Positions 20,884-37,469 of a stretch of 64,000 nt of DNA are shown here, piece by piece. The stretch is from Aurantiochytrium sp. KH105 (taxonomy: Eukaryota; Sar; Bigyra; Thraustochytrida; Thraustochytriidae). How positions within the stretch are numbered: the stretch's first letter is position 1; every line of letters begins with the position of its first letter. The notes beneath the pieces are model-generated. The model worked only from the letters and a program-made list of their open reading frames with translations. It was not told the origin of the DNA and made no database searches. The stretch spans positions 80,849 to 144,848 of the forward strand of contig BGKB01000205.1 in NCBI GenBank assembly GCA_003116975.1. The letters run 5' to 3'. Position numbers and translations under genes: made by a program.

Positions 20884-22440
20884 CTTTGCTCTTGGCTTGG
20901 CGGCAAGGTGGTTACGTGCGTGCGCGGCCGACCTCCTCGTCTCGCGCCGCTTCACACCTGCCTCAAAGCTAGCTAGCAAGCTAGCTAGCTAGCAAGCTAG
21001 CTTGCAAGCAAGCGCGCTCGTAGGCCCACGCGCACGCCCAGCCCCCCCCCCCGCCCGCCCGCCCGCTCGCGCGCGGTTCGTCAGCGCTCGACGAGGAGTG
21101 GTTATTGCCGACGTCTTCGCCGGCGACTTGCCCGTCTCTCTCTGCAGTTTTGACGTCGTCGTCGTCGTCGTCGACGAGCAGGGGCTCGCGCCACGTGCCA
21201 GCCAGCACGAGTCGGGTCTGCGCGCGCTCTGCTTGACGGTACACTCGCCAAGGCCGCCGCGCCGCTGCTGTCTCGCCGCCTTCGCTCGCCGCGCCTCGCT
21301 GCCGGGCGGAGGCGCCGGGCGGGGGCGCGGGGCTCGAGGGCGTCTGCCTGCGCGCGCGGCGCCCGGGCGGCGCGGGCTGCCGCGGGCGGTCTCCGGAGCC
21401 GGAGATTGTAGACGAGTCGAGATGAGATGAGATGAGATCGAGGTGCGACGAGCCCGCGCACGCCCCCTCCTTCCTTCCTTCCCTCCTTCCTGGCGCCTCC
21501 TCCCGCGACCGGGGAGGCCGGCCGGCAGGCCGGCGGAGGTCCCCCGCGGCCTCGAGGCCTCGGGGCGGGCGCGAGGGCGAGCGGAGCGGCAGGAATCGAT
21601 CGGCCTGCGCTTGCTCGGGCGTCGCGCTGGCAGAAGAGAGCGCGGAGAACTGGGCTTGCTGGAGGCTCGCGAGGAGAAGACAAGGACTCCCTCCGTGCCC
21701 CGCGCACACCCCGTGTGAACCCGCGTCCTCCCCGGGTGCGAACTCAGACGAGGGGGGCCTCCGGGGCGTTTCCGGGCCGACGCAGATGCCGCTGCCGCGC
21801 AGTACGAAACGGTCAACGGTCGCGTTCCGCAGCCGTTACCGGTTTCGCCAGAGGAGTCATCGTGAGTGATGGGTGGCGTCGTTGGTACCCGGCGACGCGG
21901 ACGCGGAGCGTGTTGTGGATGGCGGCGAAGAAGAGGCGACGCTTGTTCAAGATGGGGAAAGGCGCAGGATCATCGTGCTGGCGGCCCGGACGGATAGGAT
22001 AGCTAGCTACGCCTACGCAACGACGGACAATGGCGTGTGTAAGTTTGCAGGAGAGCGAAGGCGTACGTGGGTGGGTCAAGATACCCAAGGCGGTCCGGAC
22101 GAGACCTGGTGGACAATCAAATCTTCCGTCCCCACCCCCTCAGCTGCAGGCTGCGCGAGAACTCGGAGAGTTTGTATGTCTCCGTGGGGGCTGGTTGCCA
22201 TGCCATGCCATGCCATGCCAAGCGACCTGGCTAAGTAAGATCGGGGCGGCGAGGGATCGACTGCGAGCACCAAATAGTATCCTCAAGGCGTCACGGCTAT
22301 GGGGCCTCGGACTGACGCGCTTACTATACGGGCCATTTTCGCAAAGGGAAGCGAGCGCGAAGATCCAAACTTGTGAAGGAGGACAAGGAAAAAAATTGTG
22401 AAGACCGTGGCTGTCGCCAGCCAGCCACCGGCATCAAGTG
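20884..22440. other. Gene-poor stretch, part 1 (kinase leader side)
   Basis: Very GC-rich DNA upstream of the kinase start. It contains a TAGC/AAGC palindromic array (20967-21013), a run of 11 C (21042-21052), GATGA repeats near 21420-21437, CTTCC repeats near 21470-21490 and a (TGCCA)n run at 22197-22220. Open frames in all six phases are fortuitous in appearance. Confidence 0.55.
20967..21013. repeat. Palindromic GCTAGC / AAGC array
   Basis: Overlapping AGCTAGCT palindromes mixed with AAGC units, about 85-130 bp upstream of the kinase start codon. Similar TAGC tracts recur at 29377-29405 and 60521-60540. Confidence 0.85.
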
Positions 22441-25190
22441 TGGCATGGCCCGGCCGGGCCAGAAACAATTAGCGCAGGACAAGACCGGATCATAAACCGT
22501 ACATTTGGCGCATCGCATGAGTATGCGGCAGCCACACCAGCATCAACCATGGCAAGCGCTTCTCTGGCTGGCCAGGCCGGCCGGCCGGCCGGCCCGGCTG
22601 TGTTTTCGTTAGGCCTATCACATGTAATAAACAACTGGTGGCCGGCAGTGCCCGACCTGCGAGCCAGGCGAAATGTGGGGCTCTCGAATCGCAGGATGGG
22701 GGAAGAATGAATGAATGAATGAATGCTACATTTTCCGTAGCCGGACCTGTGGCTGGAGCGGGCTGGTGGCGTGGGTGGCTGCTTTGACTGCAGAGAAGGG
22801 AGGAGACATGGCCCGCGACGGAACGTGAAAAGTATGACCGGACGCGCAGCGAATAAGAGGTCCGAACCGTGAGCTCTGAAGTGGCCTGACTTGCGTTCCC
22901 TCCTCGGCTGGCCGGCTGGCTGCCTCACAGGTGAGAGCCGACCATCTATTTGCTGCTGGCCGTGGCTGGCCGGTCGGCCAGCTACGTCACTCTTGCTATC
23001 TGCGGCCACTGAAGGCAGTCAGAGATGGCGTCGTGGGCGCTTTACTCCAGGCATGCCTGGTGTAGCGGCACGCTCTTGACAAGAGGGAATTCAGGTCCAC
23101 CTAAATCAAAATGCAAGATGTGGTGCGGCCATCGGGGCGGGGGGCAATGCTGAGCTTGTTGCGGGCCAAAAAAGTCAGCACCGTAAGTGGCCGAGTCAGC
23201 GGTCAAGTCATCCAATTCGTCCTCGTCATCATGATCATGCTTTTCTCCTTTCTTTTTCTTTCCCAGAGGATGTCTGTGTGTGCGTGTCTCGCGTTCTATC
23301 AAGCAAAAGCAAGCAAGCAAGTGAGCCGGATCAGCATGATATGAGACCAGAGAAGTCAAATCCAGCCGGGCCGTGCTCCCGGTGCGGGCCGTTGTCTGAC
23401 AGTGCTCTGCACACTATTGCCGGAGCACTATCGGAGAGCGCAGACGAGACGCGACTAGACTCTTGGGGGAGTGAGAGTATGAGACTGCCGCGCTCTGTGC
23501 TGCCGCCTGCTATGACGACAACAACGATGGCGATGCTGCTGCTGCTGCTGCTGGTGATGTTGATGATGATGGGGGGAGATGGAGTTGCATTCGCGGCCGG
23601 GAATTGGAATTGAAAAGAAAATGCCGGGGGGTCTCACACACAAACCTAGTTCTCATCCGCGCGGAGAAGAAACGTCAAGGTCGAGCAATTCAGGCAATCC
23701 GGGAGTTTCAGACACCCTAAAATTAGAAATGGACAGGTATACGCAGGGAGCAGGAGCCGAAATTGGAATGCAGCAATCGAAAGAATGGTAAAAAGGCACG
23801 TCTACGAACGCGCTTCATGTAAGTCTGCAGCGGTTTATTCTTCCTTTCTCTCTGTGGCTTTCTAAAAGAGGCAGGTATTGGCGGCAGCAGAAATAGGCAG
23901 GTCGCTGTCGCTGTCGCTGCCCGCTGGTCGGGTTGCTCATCGAAGATGACAAGTGCACGCGAGATCCATTCCTCCCAAGTTACCATCACATGCCGGGAAT
24001 TGGAGTTCCTCCACACGTGTGCAAACGATGCGAGCAAGGCGAGACGCGTGGCGGCGTCTGAGCCACGATACACGCATCGCTCTCGCGGCCACGCGACTGC
24101 GACCTGCACGGAGTGAGAGAGCAAGCACCGGCGTGAGAGTTTCTTGCTCTCAACGAGCAAACCCTCTCACCTCGCACTGTGAAACCTGGGGCCGAGCTCC
24201 CCCTCTGGAGTTTTTCATCGAACAGCAGCGACCAGCCACGGCACTATTGGCAGGTAAGCCAAAGAAGGCCAAAAAAGAAAAAAGAAAAATAACCATTGAT
24301 CAAGCAAAAGCAAGCAAGCGAGCTGGAAAAGGCGAATTCGCACGCAAAAAGTTCGCGACTGACGAAGCCGCGATCTCACGCGAGCCCTCCACGACAAGCT
24401 CTAGGGCGGAGCAGCTGCAGGCGTCTGTCTGCAGCTGCCACAATAGCGCGCGAGGCGCCACACCGCCGAACGGACGAACGAACGCGCTGCTGGCAGCGGC
24501 GTTCTTCGCCTCGTCTCGGCTTCGCGCGTTTTCGAAGCAGCTCTCTCTCTCTCTCCCTGCGTGTCTGCCTCTGCTCTTCAACTTGGGTCCGCGCTTGCCA
24601 GCTAGCTGCCGCGCGCAGAAACGCCCATGCCGTCTGGACTTACGCGAATCGCAGCTGCAGCTGCATGCAAGAGCAAGCGTGGATCGCGCGGGAAGTTTCT
24701 TCAAAAGCTTGATCTCATTCCTTTCGTTTTCTTTGCATCCATTCGTTCGATCATTCATCCATGACAAGGTAGGCCGCGCCTGCGCATGCTCTGTTCTCCT
24801 GCATGCACGCACATGCGCGCACACTCGAATGCAAGCTAAGTTTGCAGACAAACCAGCTAAGTTATGCACGGGACATGCCAGACGACGCTACGCGTGCGAA
24901 GAAAACAGAGAAAACACAGCTTGGACACCGTGAAAATTCCCCTCGCCACCTCCGCGCCTCCGCGTCTCCGCGATCGCGGACTCGGTGCAGCTGGCTGGTG
25001 CCGCGCTCTCCTCTTCTCCTCTCTTTTCCGGCTCCGCGCGCGCCGGCGCGGCGCCGCGTCGACTGAATGCATGCGTGCAAGAGCGACGCAGCCGGCGAGA
25101 GAGGACTCTTGGCGCGCGCGCCTGCTTGGCACGCGACGTGGCCTGCGTGCCTGGCTCCTTTCAATTTTTAATTTTCTCCTTCTCCTCTTC
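22441..25190. other. Gene-poor stretch, part 2
   Basis: Includes a GGCCGGCC palindromic run (22570-22594), (AATG)n at 22705-22725, CTG/ATG triplets at 23530-23572 and (CT)n near 24541-24560. No frame shows a domain. GTAAGT-like words occur (for example 23183 and 23820), so non-coding spliced transcripts cannot be excluded. Confidence 0.5.
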
Positions 25191-27600
25191 TTTCCCTTTC
25201 TTTCTTTCTTTCTTTCTTTCTTCTTCTTTGTTTCCTTGCCTCCTTGCTTCCTTCTCTCCTCTCTCTTGTACTCCCAGGCGGGCCAGAAGCGGCGAGTGAA
25301 GGCCGCAGGTGGTACCAGAATGGTGATGGTGACGGCATAGTAGCAAGGTGGATCCTGAATTTTTCTATATCCATGTATAGGCAAGGTAGTATAGCCTAGA
25401 GGCAATTGTGGTGGAGGTGGCTGCAGCATCGAAGTTTGACCTTTTTCTTTCCTTTTCATAATTTTTTCTTTTCTTTTTCCTTTTCTTTTTCTTTCTCCCT
25501 CCCTCCTTTCTTTCCCGGCTTCGGCGACGGCGCGATCTGTGGACGACCGACCAATGGATTCTCTGGAGCTCGCTCGCTCGCTCGCGTCGCTTGCGTCGTT
25601 TCGTTTATAGGCAGGCAGAAACGTAGACGCGCGCTCGCTTTCCTGTGCTTTGCTTTGCTCTGATTTGCGTTTCGTGGGGCGAGTGGGGTGCTCGTAATGG
25701 AAAGCCAACAAGAGTTGGAAGTTTTCAAATTTTCATTCTAGCTTTTTCTTTTTCTTTCTTCCTTTCTTTCTTTCTCTGATCCATAAAAAAAACCTGCCTC
25801 TGGTAGTTGGCGCGTAGCTGCCAGCTGGCTGATGGGAAAGGCCAATCTGGCAGCGCCAAGTCAATCCACGCAAAGCCAAGCAAGCCACCACCGATTTCCC
25901 TTTCTTTGATTCTCCCTCCTTTGATCCCCCCTTCCTGCTTCGATCCTTTCTTCGAAGTCTGCAAGACTACTACCTGCTCGCTCAAGTTCGGCAGTGAGTA
26001 AGGAGCCTTTGCATTCTTCAGGCCGCAGCCGCTTGTTGCCTCTGCCACGCAGGCGAGCCATTCGTGAGCACACGGCGTGCGCTGAGATGTGATGTGACGA
26101 GGGCCCACCCTTTTCTTTTGCCGACTCGCGCGCCGGCCAGCGGATCAATCGATTGATGTGAGGGCGCCGAATGCAATGCGATAGCATGCAATGCAATGTT
26201 TGGCATGGCGAGTGGTTCAGGCTGGGTCGGCCCATATCGTTCACTTGTTTTCACGGTTCGCTGCTGTGGCGCTGCACGGGCGGGCGAACCGTGCCGCCGC
26301 GGCCAGCTGCAGAGGGCGCCGAGGATGGGTGGGTCCGGGTCACCCGCCGTGCACGCCGTGGCTTGACGTCGAATCATTGATTCGCGCAGCAGCAGCTGCA
26401 GCTAGCCAGTTAGTAGCTCCTTGTCCTGCTGCTGCTGCTGCTGCTACCTCCGAGACTCTCGAGTCCTCTCCGAGTCGAGACTCTCGGCTCCAGCTTGCTT
26501 GGGTCCGCTGGTCGGGACCTGATCTTCAGCAGGGCGCATTGATTGGCAGATAAATAGATCTTGATCCGCGGCCGAGCGCGTCGAGTCAAGTCAGCCCGGC
26601 TGCTCGATCGATCTTTGCTCGTGCAGGCTGTCGACCTCGAGCTCGCCCGACGCGACCCGACGCGGCCCGACGCAGCCCTGACGCGGCCCGCGCAAGCGCA
26701 AGCTTGAGCCCGCGCTCGTGCGCGCGCGGGCCGGCCCGGCAAGGCGCACACGCGGTGCACGAGGCGAGACGAGATAAGCAGCAGCAGCCATGATAGACGA
26801 GGCGAGACGGAGCACGCACACACCCACACACGGAGAGAAATAAACGACAAACTAGAAGGAGAACGACCTTGATGTGCTTGGAAACCAGAACCCTCCGCGC
26901 GGCGGCCGCGCGGCGGCTTGAGGGGATTGGAGAAGCAAGGAAGCGCTGAAGCCGCGCGAGAGCCAGAGGCGGCGGCTACAAGGCGCAACCCCCCGGCCCG
27001 AGAAGGCTGGCTTCGCAGGCCTGCGCGGGCTTCGCAGGCGCGCGCAGCTTGGTTGGTGGGAACGGAAATCTTCAATCTTGGGCGCGCGCCAAAGGCGCAC
27101 GAATAAATGATAAAACAAACGAATGAATGCACAAGTGCCCGTGCATAGACCAGGAAATAAATACCCGTGCCGTCAGGTAGCCAGCCAGAGCCGGCTGGAG
27201 CGGTAGGCAGATAGGCAGGCAGACACCCTGGCGGACGAGAGCCAGGCTCGACGGCACGAGACCGAGCGGGCCGCGGCCCGCGGTAGCGAGGAAGAAGGAG
27301 AGGAAGGAAGGGAGGAAGGAAGGAAGGAAGGAAGGAAAACACGGACAACGCTTGGACGAGGCGCGCGCCGCGCTCTTCCGCGACTTCGATCCTCCAACCA
27401 TGCGCGACCGGGAAGAAAAAAGAAATGCATTGACAGTGGAAAAAAAAGAAAAGAAAAAAAGAATGAAAAAAATGGAAGAACGAAAAGTGAAAGAGAGTTT
27501 CTTTCTCTGCCAGCCAGCTCACAGTGAGGGGCTTTTCCGGAAGCAAAGGAAACGGGAAAAAGAAAAGAAAAAACGCCTCGGACAACGTAACAAAATGTTA
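25191..27600. other. Gene-poor stretch, part 3, rich in purine/pyrimidine tracts
   Basis: Strand-asymmetric TTTC/CCTT tracts at 25190-25260, 25440-25515 and 25740-25785, a (GGAA)n array at 27301-27337 and an A/G-rich block at 27410-27580. Long frames such as minus 26410-27585 are translations of these tracts and are not credible genes. Confidence 0.55.
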
Positions 27601-31778
<4,178 letters not shown>

Positions 31779-32835
31779 GGTATGACCACTCGCTTCTGCA
31801 GCAGCCGGGGCCTGCTTGGCCTTCCTCCACCGCGCGGAAACGCAGGCATGCAAGCAGCATGGCATTGTCTCCACCCAAACATCCACATCCTCCTGGTAGG
31901 CAGGCCATAGACCCCGCCTCGTAGATCGATCTATACCCATCTTCCTGGCTAGCTCCCTCTCCTCGCCGCCGCACTGCAGAAACAGCCGCAAACCGCCCGC
32001 CCACTATGCCGTTTGACCATTCTCCACTTGCGGCCAGCTTGCAAGACAAGACGCTGCCCCCCCTCCTCCGCCCCCCTAATCAGCGCGCGCAGTTTCGGTA
32101 GCCTTTCAGCTACCTCGCATACTATCGCAGCATCGCGCCCTCTCGCTCGCGCCCCTCTCCCTCGGGCTGATCCGCCAGCTGCACTGCAGCGACCGAGCGT
32201 GCACGGTCCGCTCGATCGCGGCGGCGCGTCGATAGGTCGATCGCGGCAGCGGCGTGCGGGCTGGAGTCAACTGGAGTCAAGCTAGCTGGCCGCGTAGCCT
32301 GGCGAGGAGTGCTGCACGCTCCCTCTGCGGTGCTTGCTCGCTAGCTATGCACGAGTAGCAGCTGGGTCTCTCTCTCTCTCTCTCTCTTGCGCCGCGCGGG
32401 CGGCGGCGTTCCGGCGCTCGCTGGACTCGGCTGGCGGCACGCACGCACGGCTGCCGTGGACGAGGGCGAGGACCTGCGCTGAGCCGCCGTGCATGGAGGC
32501 GGGGAGCGAGTAAGGCAGAGGCACAAGGAGGGAGGGGAAAGAAAAGGGGAAGAGGGCGCAGGCTCCAAGGAAGAAGGGCGCTGCAAGCTGGCGAAATGAA
32601 ATGGAATGAAAGGAAAAGAAAGGAAAGAAAACAAAAAAAGAAAAAGGGAAAAGTTGGAAGAAAGAAGAAAAGGTAGAGTTGGAAGAAAGAGGGAGAAAGA
32701 AAAAAAGAAAAGCTAGAAAAAGAAAAGCTAAGAAAAGAAAAAAAAGCCACGCGGCCTCGAGGCAAAACCACATTCAACGCGACCTGGACACGCTCGCCAC
32801 GGGCAGAGACCCCCGCGCGAGAACTCGACGCAGCG

Positions 32836-32869
<34 letters not shown>

Positions 32870-33017
32870 GAAGCAAGCGAGCGAGCGAGCGAGCTCGTGC
32901 GCAGACAGACCCCCTTCGCCTCGCGCCCTCGTCCCCTCGCTGCTCATCGGAGAGAAAGAAGCAGGCGACCCCCGTCAGAACCAGCAGAACCGGAGCCAGC
33001 AAGCAAACCTCGCTAGC
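31779..33017. other. Gene-poor stretch, part 5, upstream of the FCS-like zinc-finger gene
   Basis: Contains (CT)n at 32367-32387, an A/G-rich block at 32580-32745 and an AAGC-to-GAGC array at 32838-32893. It is the likely promoter and leader region of the gene starting at 33018. Confidence 0.5.
32838..32893. repeat. (AAGC)n grading into (GAGC)n
   Basis: About eight AAGC units followed by GAGC units, in opposite orientation to the (TTGC)n array about 1.1 kb to the left, so the two are complementary when folded. Lies 125-180 bp upstream of the ATG at 33018. Confidence 0.9.
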
Positions 33018-33743
33018 ATGCAGACTCTCGCGACCAAGCGCGCGCGCGCCAGCTCAATGACGCCCGTGGCCCGCTCGTGCGGCTCGGAGGCCTCCGTGGA
33101 CCCCATCGGCGAGCAGCCGCAGCGACCGTGCGCGCCCCTCGGAAGGCGCGGCGACGACGCCGCCGCCGTCTCGCCCGCGACATCGGCCAAGACCACCTTT
33201 GTTGCCTTCTCCGACTCCGACTCGGAGTGCGACGAGACAGCCTCGACGCTCTCCGTCTCGTACGAGATCCCCAGCAACCAGCCCGCCTCGCCCTGCCTCA
33301 AGGGCCGCAGCGGACTCGCCCGCGCACTCGCCATGTCGCCGCCGCCGACCCCGACCGCAGTGACCTCGCGCTCGCTCGACTCACCAAGTGCTGTCAGACG
33401 CACCAGGTCAACGCGCTCCGTTGCCTCTGCTGACGGCGAGGAGGCGATGCTTCTGCGCCGCATCCTCAACGACAGCGACGACTCGGCCACGAAGGACATT
33501 CACTTCAAGCGCTGCGCCCATTGCAAGTGCGTCTATTCGGGCGCCGGATCCTCCGGCGGCGATGGCACATCCATGCGCCACCTCTTTTGCAGCGGCGAGT
33601 GCTACATCACATCTTTTGCCATGCTCCGGAATCGCCGCTACGTCGAACGCCAGCGTCGCCAGGAGCAGCGCCAGCGCCTGCAGCACGCCATGGATGCCTC
33701 CACCGTTACCGCCGTCAACTGCGCCAACACTCGTCTTCGCTAA
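33018..33743 (+). CDS. Small FCS-like (FLZ-type) zinc-finger protein
   Basis: 241 residues from the ATG at 33018. A zinc-binding motif spans about residues 160-200: IHFKRCAHCK, then HLFCSGECYITSF, giving C166-x2-C169-x21-C191-x3-C195. The FCSxEC signature and spacing resemble plant FCS-like zinc fingers (FLZ, formerly DUF581), which act as adaptors for SnRK1/AMPK-type kinases; MYM/TRASH zinc ribbons are an alternative. The first 150 residues are Ser/Thr/Pro-rich and probably disordered, with an SDSDSE acidic patch. The region after the finger is a basic, Gln/Arg-rich helix (RRYVERQRRQEQRQR). The gene is isolated, with gene-poor DNA on both sides. The zinc-finger call is good; FLZ membership is an inference from four cysteines and the FCS box. 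Confidence 0.78.
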   Translation: MQTLATKRARASSMTPVARSCGSEASVDPIGEQPQRPCAPLGRRGDDAAAVSPATSAKTTFVAFSDSDSECDETASTLSVSYEIPSNQPASPCLKGRSGLARALAMSPPPTPTAVTSRSLDSPSAVRRTRSTRSVASADGEEAMLLRRILNDSDDSATKDIHFKRCAHCKCVYSGAGSSGGDGTSMRHLFCSGECYITSFAMLRNRRYVERQRRQEQRQRLQHAMDASTVTAVNCANTRLR

Positions 33744-35912
33744 GCTAAGCATCGCAATGCAAGGCAAGGCAATGAAAAGCCAAAGCGTGCGAGGACCCAA
33801 CCAAGCGCGCTCTTGTTCATGTTTCTCTATAAACCGTGCGGCCGCTCTCTCAAAGCACAAAATTCGAAAAGAGCACAATCGCACATAATCGCCTGGCCTC
33901 ACGCGCCGCGCGAAGCTGTCCCTTCATCGGATGCAAAGGACAAACGCCATCCGTATTTCTCTCAAGTAAATATCTCATCCCAAGCGGCAAGGAGCGAGCG
34001 AGCAACAATCAAACAACAATCAAGAAGGGCTGAATATATATACTCACCTAAGCCGTCCGCCACGCCAGGCACGACCATTGACCTCAGCCTGTGCGAAATT
34101 TCTTCTTTCTCGCGAAATCAAAGCGAGTGGCACGCTCTCCCTTCTTCGATGCTCCTCCTTTCCTTTTGGTTCATTCTTATTCCGTCACGTCCATCTACAT
34201 CACGTCCTGTTCCTGTTTCTCTTTTTCCAATGTCAATTCCTGATGCATTCCACCCCGCGCACGCCGCCCTTCCGTCTGCCGCGCTCGCAAACGTTTCAAT
34301 CCAAGTCGTGCTCTTTCGCACGCACGCATGCGAGCACGCGCGGACGCGCAAGGAAGGCGTCGCTCATGTCCATAACATAATATCATACACGTTACCATAA
34401 TAATAAATCACATTCATCATGCTCAACTTCCCCTCTCCACGATCGAGTCGATTTCCCTTGTCCCCAGGCACCAGGTGGGTGCCCTTGAGGCCACGCGTGA
34501 GGCCGACCGTGAACGCTCTCGGGTCCTTCCAGTCGCAGCCGCAGCTGCGAGCGACTGCGACAAGCAAGCCAAGCTAAAACCGCCAGCCGCAGCCATGCTA
34601 AGCAAAAAGCTACAATACGACCCCTGCATCCACGGCGCCGAATGTGGCACGAGCCTTCGCCAGCGTGCTTTGGGCTGACCGACGATCGATTGAATGATTC
34701 ACGGGTCTTCTCCACGGCGAACTCGTGAGCGCCTGCCGCGACTGCGGTCGATGCGACAATATGTGAGTGCGGACCGCGCCGCAAATTCTCCGCCCCTGCA
34801 AAGCCCCGCCCGCCGAGAAGGGGGACCCGGCCTGCCGCCGCAGCCGCTGCAGCTGCGCGCCAGGACCCAAGACTACGACGAGATCGGTCCCGGGCCCACG
34901 TCTGTGCCGCCGACGGAGGCCGCCGAAATGCATTTCCGTCCGGGTCCTCGACCGGTTCCGAAGGCTAGAGAAAGCCAAGGTAAGGCAAGGCTAGCTTTCC
35001 GAAAGCAAGCTCGTCGTGAAAACCAGCAGCAGCAGCCAGGCGCCCGACTCTTGAGGCACGCCTTGGATGCCTGGCTGTTGCTGCTGGCAGTGGTGGCTGA
35101 AAAGTGCTTGTGGAGGACCGCTTTCAACTGGGTCCAGGTCCCCAGGCCTGCGGAACTGAGACCGCCCCCCGGCGCCGTGTGATAAAACCTCGGTGGGTGC
35201 GCGCTGCCGCTGGTGATCCTGCTGCTGCTGCCTGATGATGATGCTTTCTTTCATTCTTCTCGACGCCATGGGTGTCCACAGCCTGCCTGCACGGCCAACT
35301 CGAGTCGAGTCGAATGAAGTCGAGTCAGCCGTGGCCGGCGTTGCGCTTGCGAGCGAGCGAGCGTGCGTGATACTCTCGACTTCGTTCGGTTAGAGAATGA
35401 TTCTCTTTCCCAAGAGCAGCAATGAGGAGCAGCGAGAGGGAGCAGCAGCAAGAGCAACAGCAGCAGCAGCAGCAGCAGCGTTTTTCTTTTTCTTTTTTTT
35501 TCGGAATCGACCGTCAAGACTGCGACTGCGATCGCGATGACGAGCCGCATCCGGCCGGTGCGGCTGTCACAGACCAGGCTTGTTGCCGACATGACTGCAG
35601 TCTTCTTTCCTTCTTCTTTTCCTTCTTCTTCTTCTTTTTATAGTAGTAGCTGTAGACGGGGAGGAGGAGCAACGAGAAACGCGTCTTGAGTCTCACCATC
35701 GGGAGCAAAGATGGCCCGCCAGGACCCCCGAAATGCCGAGACCCCGAAATTGGTTTGAGTGACCGTTAAAAAAAATTAAATGACTCTGTATTTGGGGGCT
35801 CCACGGAACCCAATCTTTAGCGACCGAATCCGGAATCCGGCTATCCAGACAAACAAGCTGAGCAAGAGGAGAGCGTAGGCGAGATCGCAAGCAAGCAGGC
35901 AAGCACAGCACC
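33744..35912. other. Intergenic region between the zinc-finger and M20 peptidase genes
   Basis: 2.2 kb. The left part is lower in GC (3' flank of the zinc-finger gene, with TATATATAC near 34035 and AT-rich DNA near 34375-34415). CTG/CAG triplets occur near 35220 and 35456-35480, GAGC units near 35353 and T-rich tracts at 35480-35640. No gene is seen. Confidence 0.5.
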
Positions 35913-37469
35913 ATGACTTCCGAGGCCCAGGGCCCGCAGACTGCCGCGCTCGCAGCATTCGCCGCGGTCGCCGCCGCAGCTGCGGCCGCCGTCGTGCTCC
36001 GGCGCAAGAACAGCACCGCCAAGTCGAGCGCTGGCGGCAGCAGCAGCGCAAAGGCGGACTCCGTCGACGAGCAGCTGAAAAAGCTGTACAGCTCGACGCC
36101 AGCGATCCCCGAGGCCCAAGACACCTTCAACTTGCGTCTCGACGAAGCCCGCTTCGTTGATTTCCTCGGCCGCCTCCTCGACGAGAGCGAGCACCTGCAA
36201 AATTTCCCGCCCGAGTTTATTCCCAAGGAAGATCTCGTGGTCAAGCATGTTTTGGATATCCTCAACCTGCACAGCACCGAAAACGGCGGACCTCTTGAAA
36301 TTGAGCAAGTCTCCTTCACCCCCGGACGTAGCAACCTCATCATTCGCTACCCAAGTACTGCTGCTGACAGCAAAGATGCCCCAACCATTGGCCTCATTGG
36401 CTCCCACATGGACGTTGTCCCCGCTGTGAAGGAAAACTGGAAGCGCGACCCCTTTCATCTCCAGGTTGAGGGTGACATGATGTACGGCCGCGGCACTACC
36501 GACTGCCTCGGTCATATTGCACTCCTTACGCTCTTCTTTGAGGCCCTTGCCAAGAAGCGCCCCGAGACCCACGCCAACATTGTTGCCGTCTTTATTTGCA
36601 GCGAGGAAGCCACCGACAAGCCGGGCATTGGCGTCGATGGCCTCGAACCCAAGGGGTACCTCAAGGCTCTTCAGAACGGCACCAGCCTGTGGATCGACGC
36701 GAGCGACTCCGAGCCCTGTATCGGTACCGCCGGCGCACTGCAGTGGCACCTCAAGGCAACCGGAAAGCGATTTCACTCTGGATTCCCCAACCTGGCAGTC
36801 AACCCCATCGAGTTGCTCACCGAGGCCTCGGCGTACTTGCAGGACAAGTTCTATGCAAAGTATGCCCCTCACCCAGAGGAGAAGCGCTTTGGCTACTTGA
36901 ACCCATCAACCATCAAGCCCACGCAAATCTCGGCAGCAAAGGGCGGTCTCAATCAGATTCCCCCTACCGCGACGTTCTCGGGTGATATTCGTCTTACGCC
37001 CTTTTACGATTGTGCCGAGGTCATCGAGTCCATGAACACATGGGTCAAGGAGCTCAACGAGACGCGCTTCGCCGCCCTTGGTACGCGCGGTCCTGTTTCC
37101 AAGTACGAGCTCCCCGATGAGGATCTTATTGGCAAGTTGGAACTCGAGTGGGCTCACGATGGCGAGGAAATCCTCATGGAAGGTATTGCCTGTAATATTG
37201 ATTCCCCGGGATTTCTCGCCATTTGCGACTCCATCAAGTCGGTGCGCGGCGCCGTCAAGCCTTATTCGATTTGTGGCTCGCTCCCGCTTGTGCGCTCCAT
37301 GCAGCGAGCCGGATTTGACCTTCAAATCACCGGATTTGGTGCTTCTGACGCCTACCATGCCGAAAACGAGTACTGCAGGCTTTCAGATATGCTCAACGCC
37401 TGCAAGATTCTATCCCTCTATTGCTCCAAGCTTCAGGCGTTCTACAAGTCGAAAAAGGAGTCTTCTTAA
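35913..37469 (+). CDS. M20 metallopeptidase, acetylornithine deacetylase-like
   Basis: 518 residues from the ATG at 35913. It is a zinc-dependent M20 amidohydrolase: His165 and Asp167 in GSHMDVV, bridging Asp197 in GRGTTDCLGH, catalytic Glu231 and zinc-ligand Glu232 in CSEEA, and a late His in DAYHAENEYC. The dimerisation (lid) domain lies about residues 275-400. The GRGTTDCLGH stretch is typical of eukaryotic ArgE-type N-acetylornithine deacetylases, which release acetate from N2-acetylornithine in arginine synthesis. An Ala-rich hydrophobic segment (about 10-30) followed by RRK may anchor or target the protein. About 430 residues is usual, so the N-terminus is extended. Aminoacylase or another M20 activity cannot be excluded. 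Confidence 0.88.
   Translation: MTSEAQGPQTAALAAFAAVAAAAAAAVVLRRKNSTAKSSAGGSSSAKADSVDEQLKKLYSSTPAIPEAQDTFNLRLDEARFVDFLGRLLDESEHLQNFPPEFIPKEDLVVKHVLDILNLHSTENGGPLEIEQVSFTPGRSNLIIRYPSTAADSKDAPTIGLIGSHMDVVPAVKENWKRDPFHLQVEGDMMYGRGTTDCLGHIALLTLFFEALAKKRPETHANIVAVFICSEEATDKPGIGVDGLEPKGYLKALQNGTSLWIDASDSEPCIGTAGALQWHLKATGKRFHSGFPNLAVNPIELLTEASAYLQDKFYAKYAPHPEEKRFGYLNPSTIKPTQISAAKGGLNQIPPTATFSGDIRLTPFYDCAEVIESMNTWVKELNETRFAALGTRGPVSKYELPDEDLIGKLELEWAHDGEEILMEGIACNIDSPGFLAICDSIKSVRGAVKPYSICGSLPLVRSMQRAGFDLQITGFGASDAYHAENEYCRLSDMLNACKILSLYCSKLQAFYKSKKESS

Noticed and set aside
23953-24933. Plus-strand frame of 326 residues in the gene-poor region
   Set aside because: No motif; Arg/Ser-rich translation of repetitive DNA.
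26410-27585. Minus-strand frame of 391 residues
   Set aside because: Phe/Ser/Pro runs come from TTTC and GGAA tracts; no domain.
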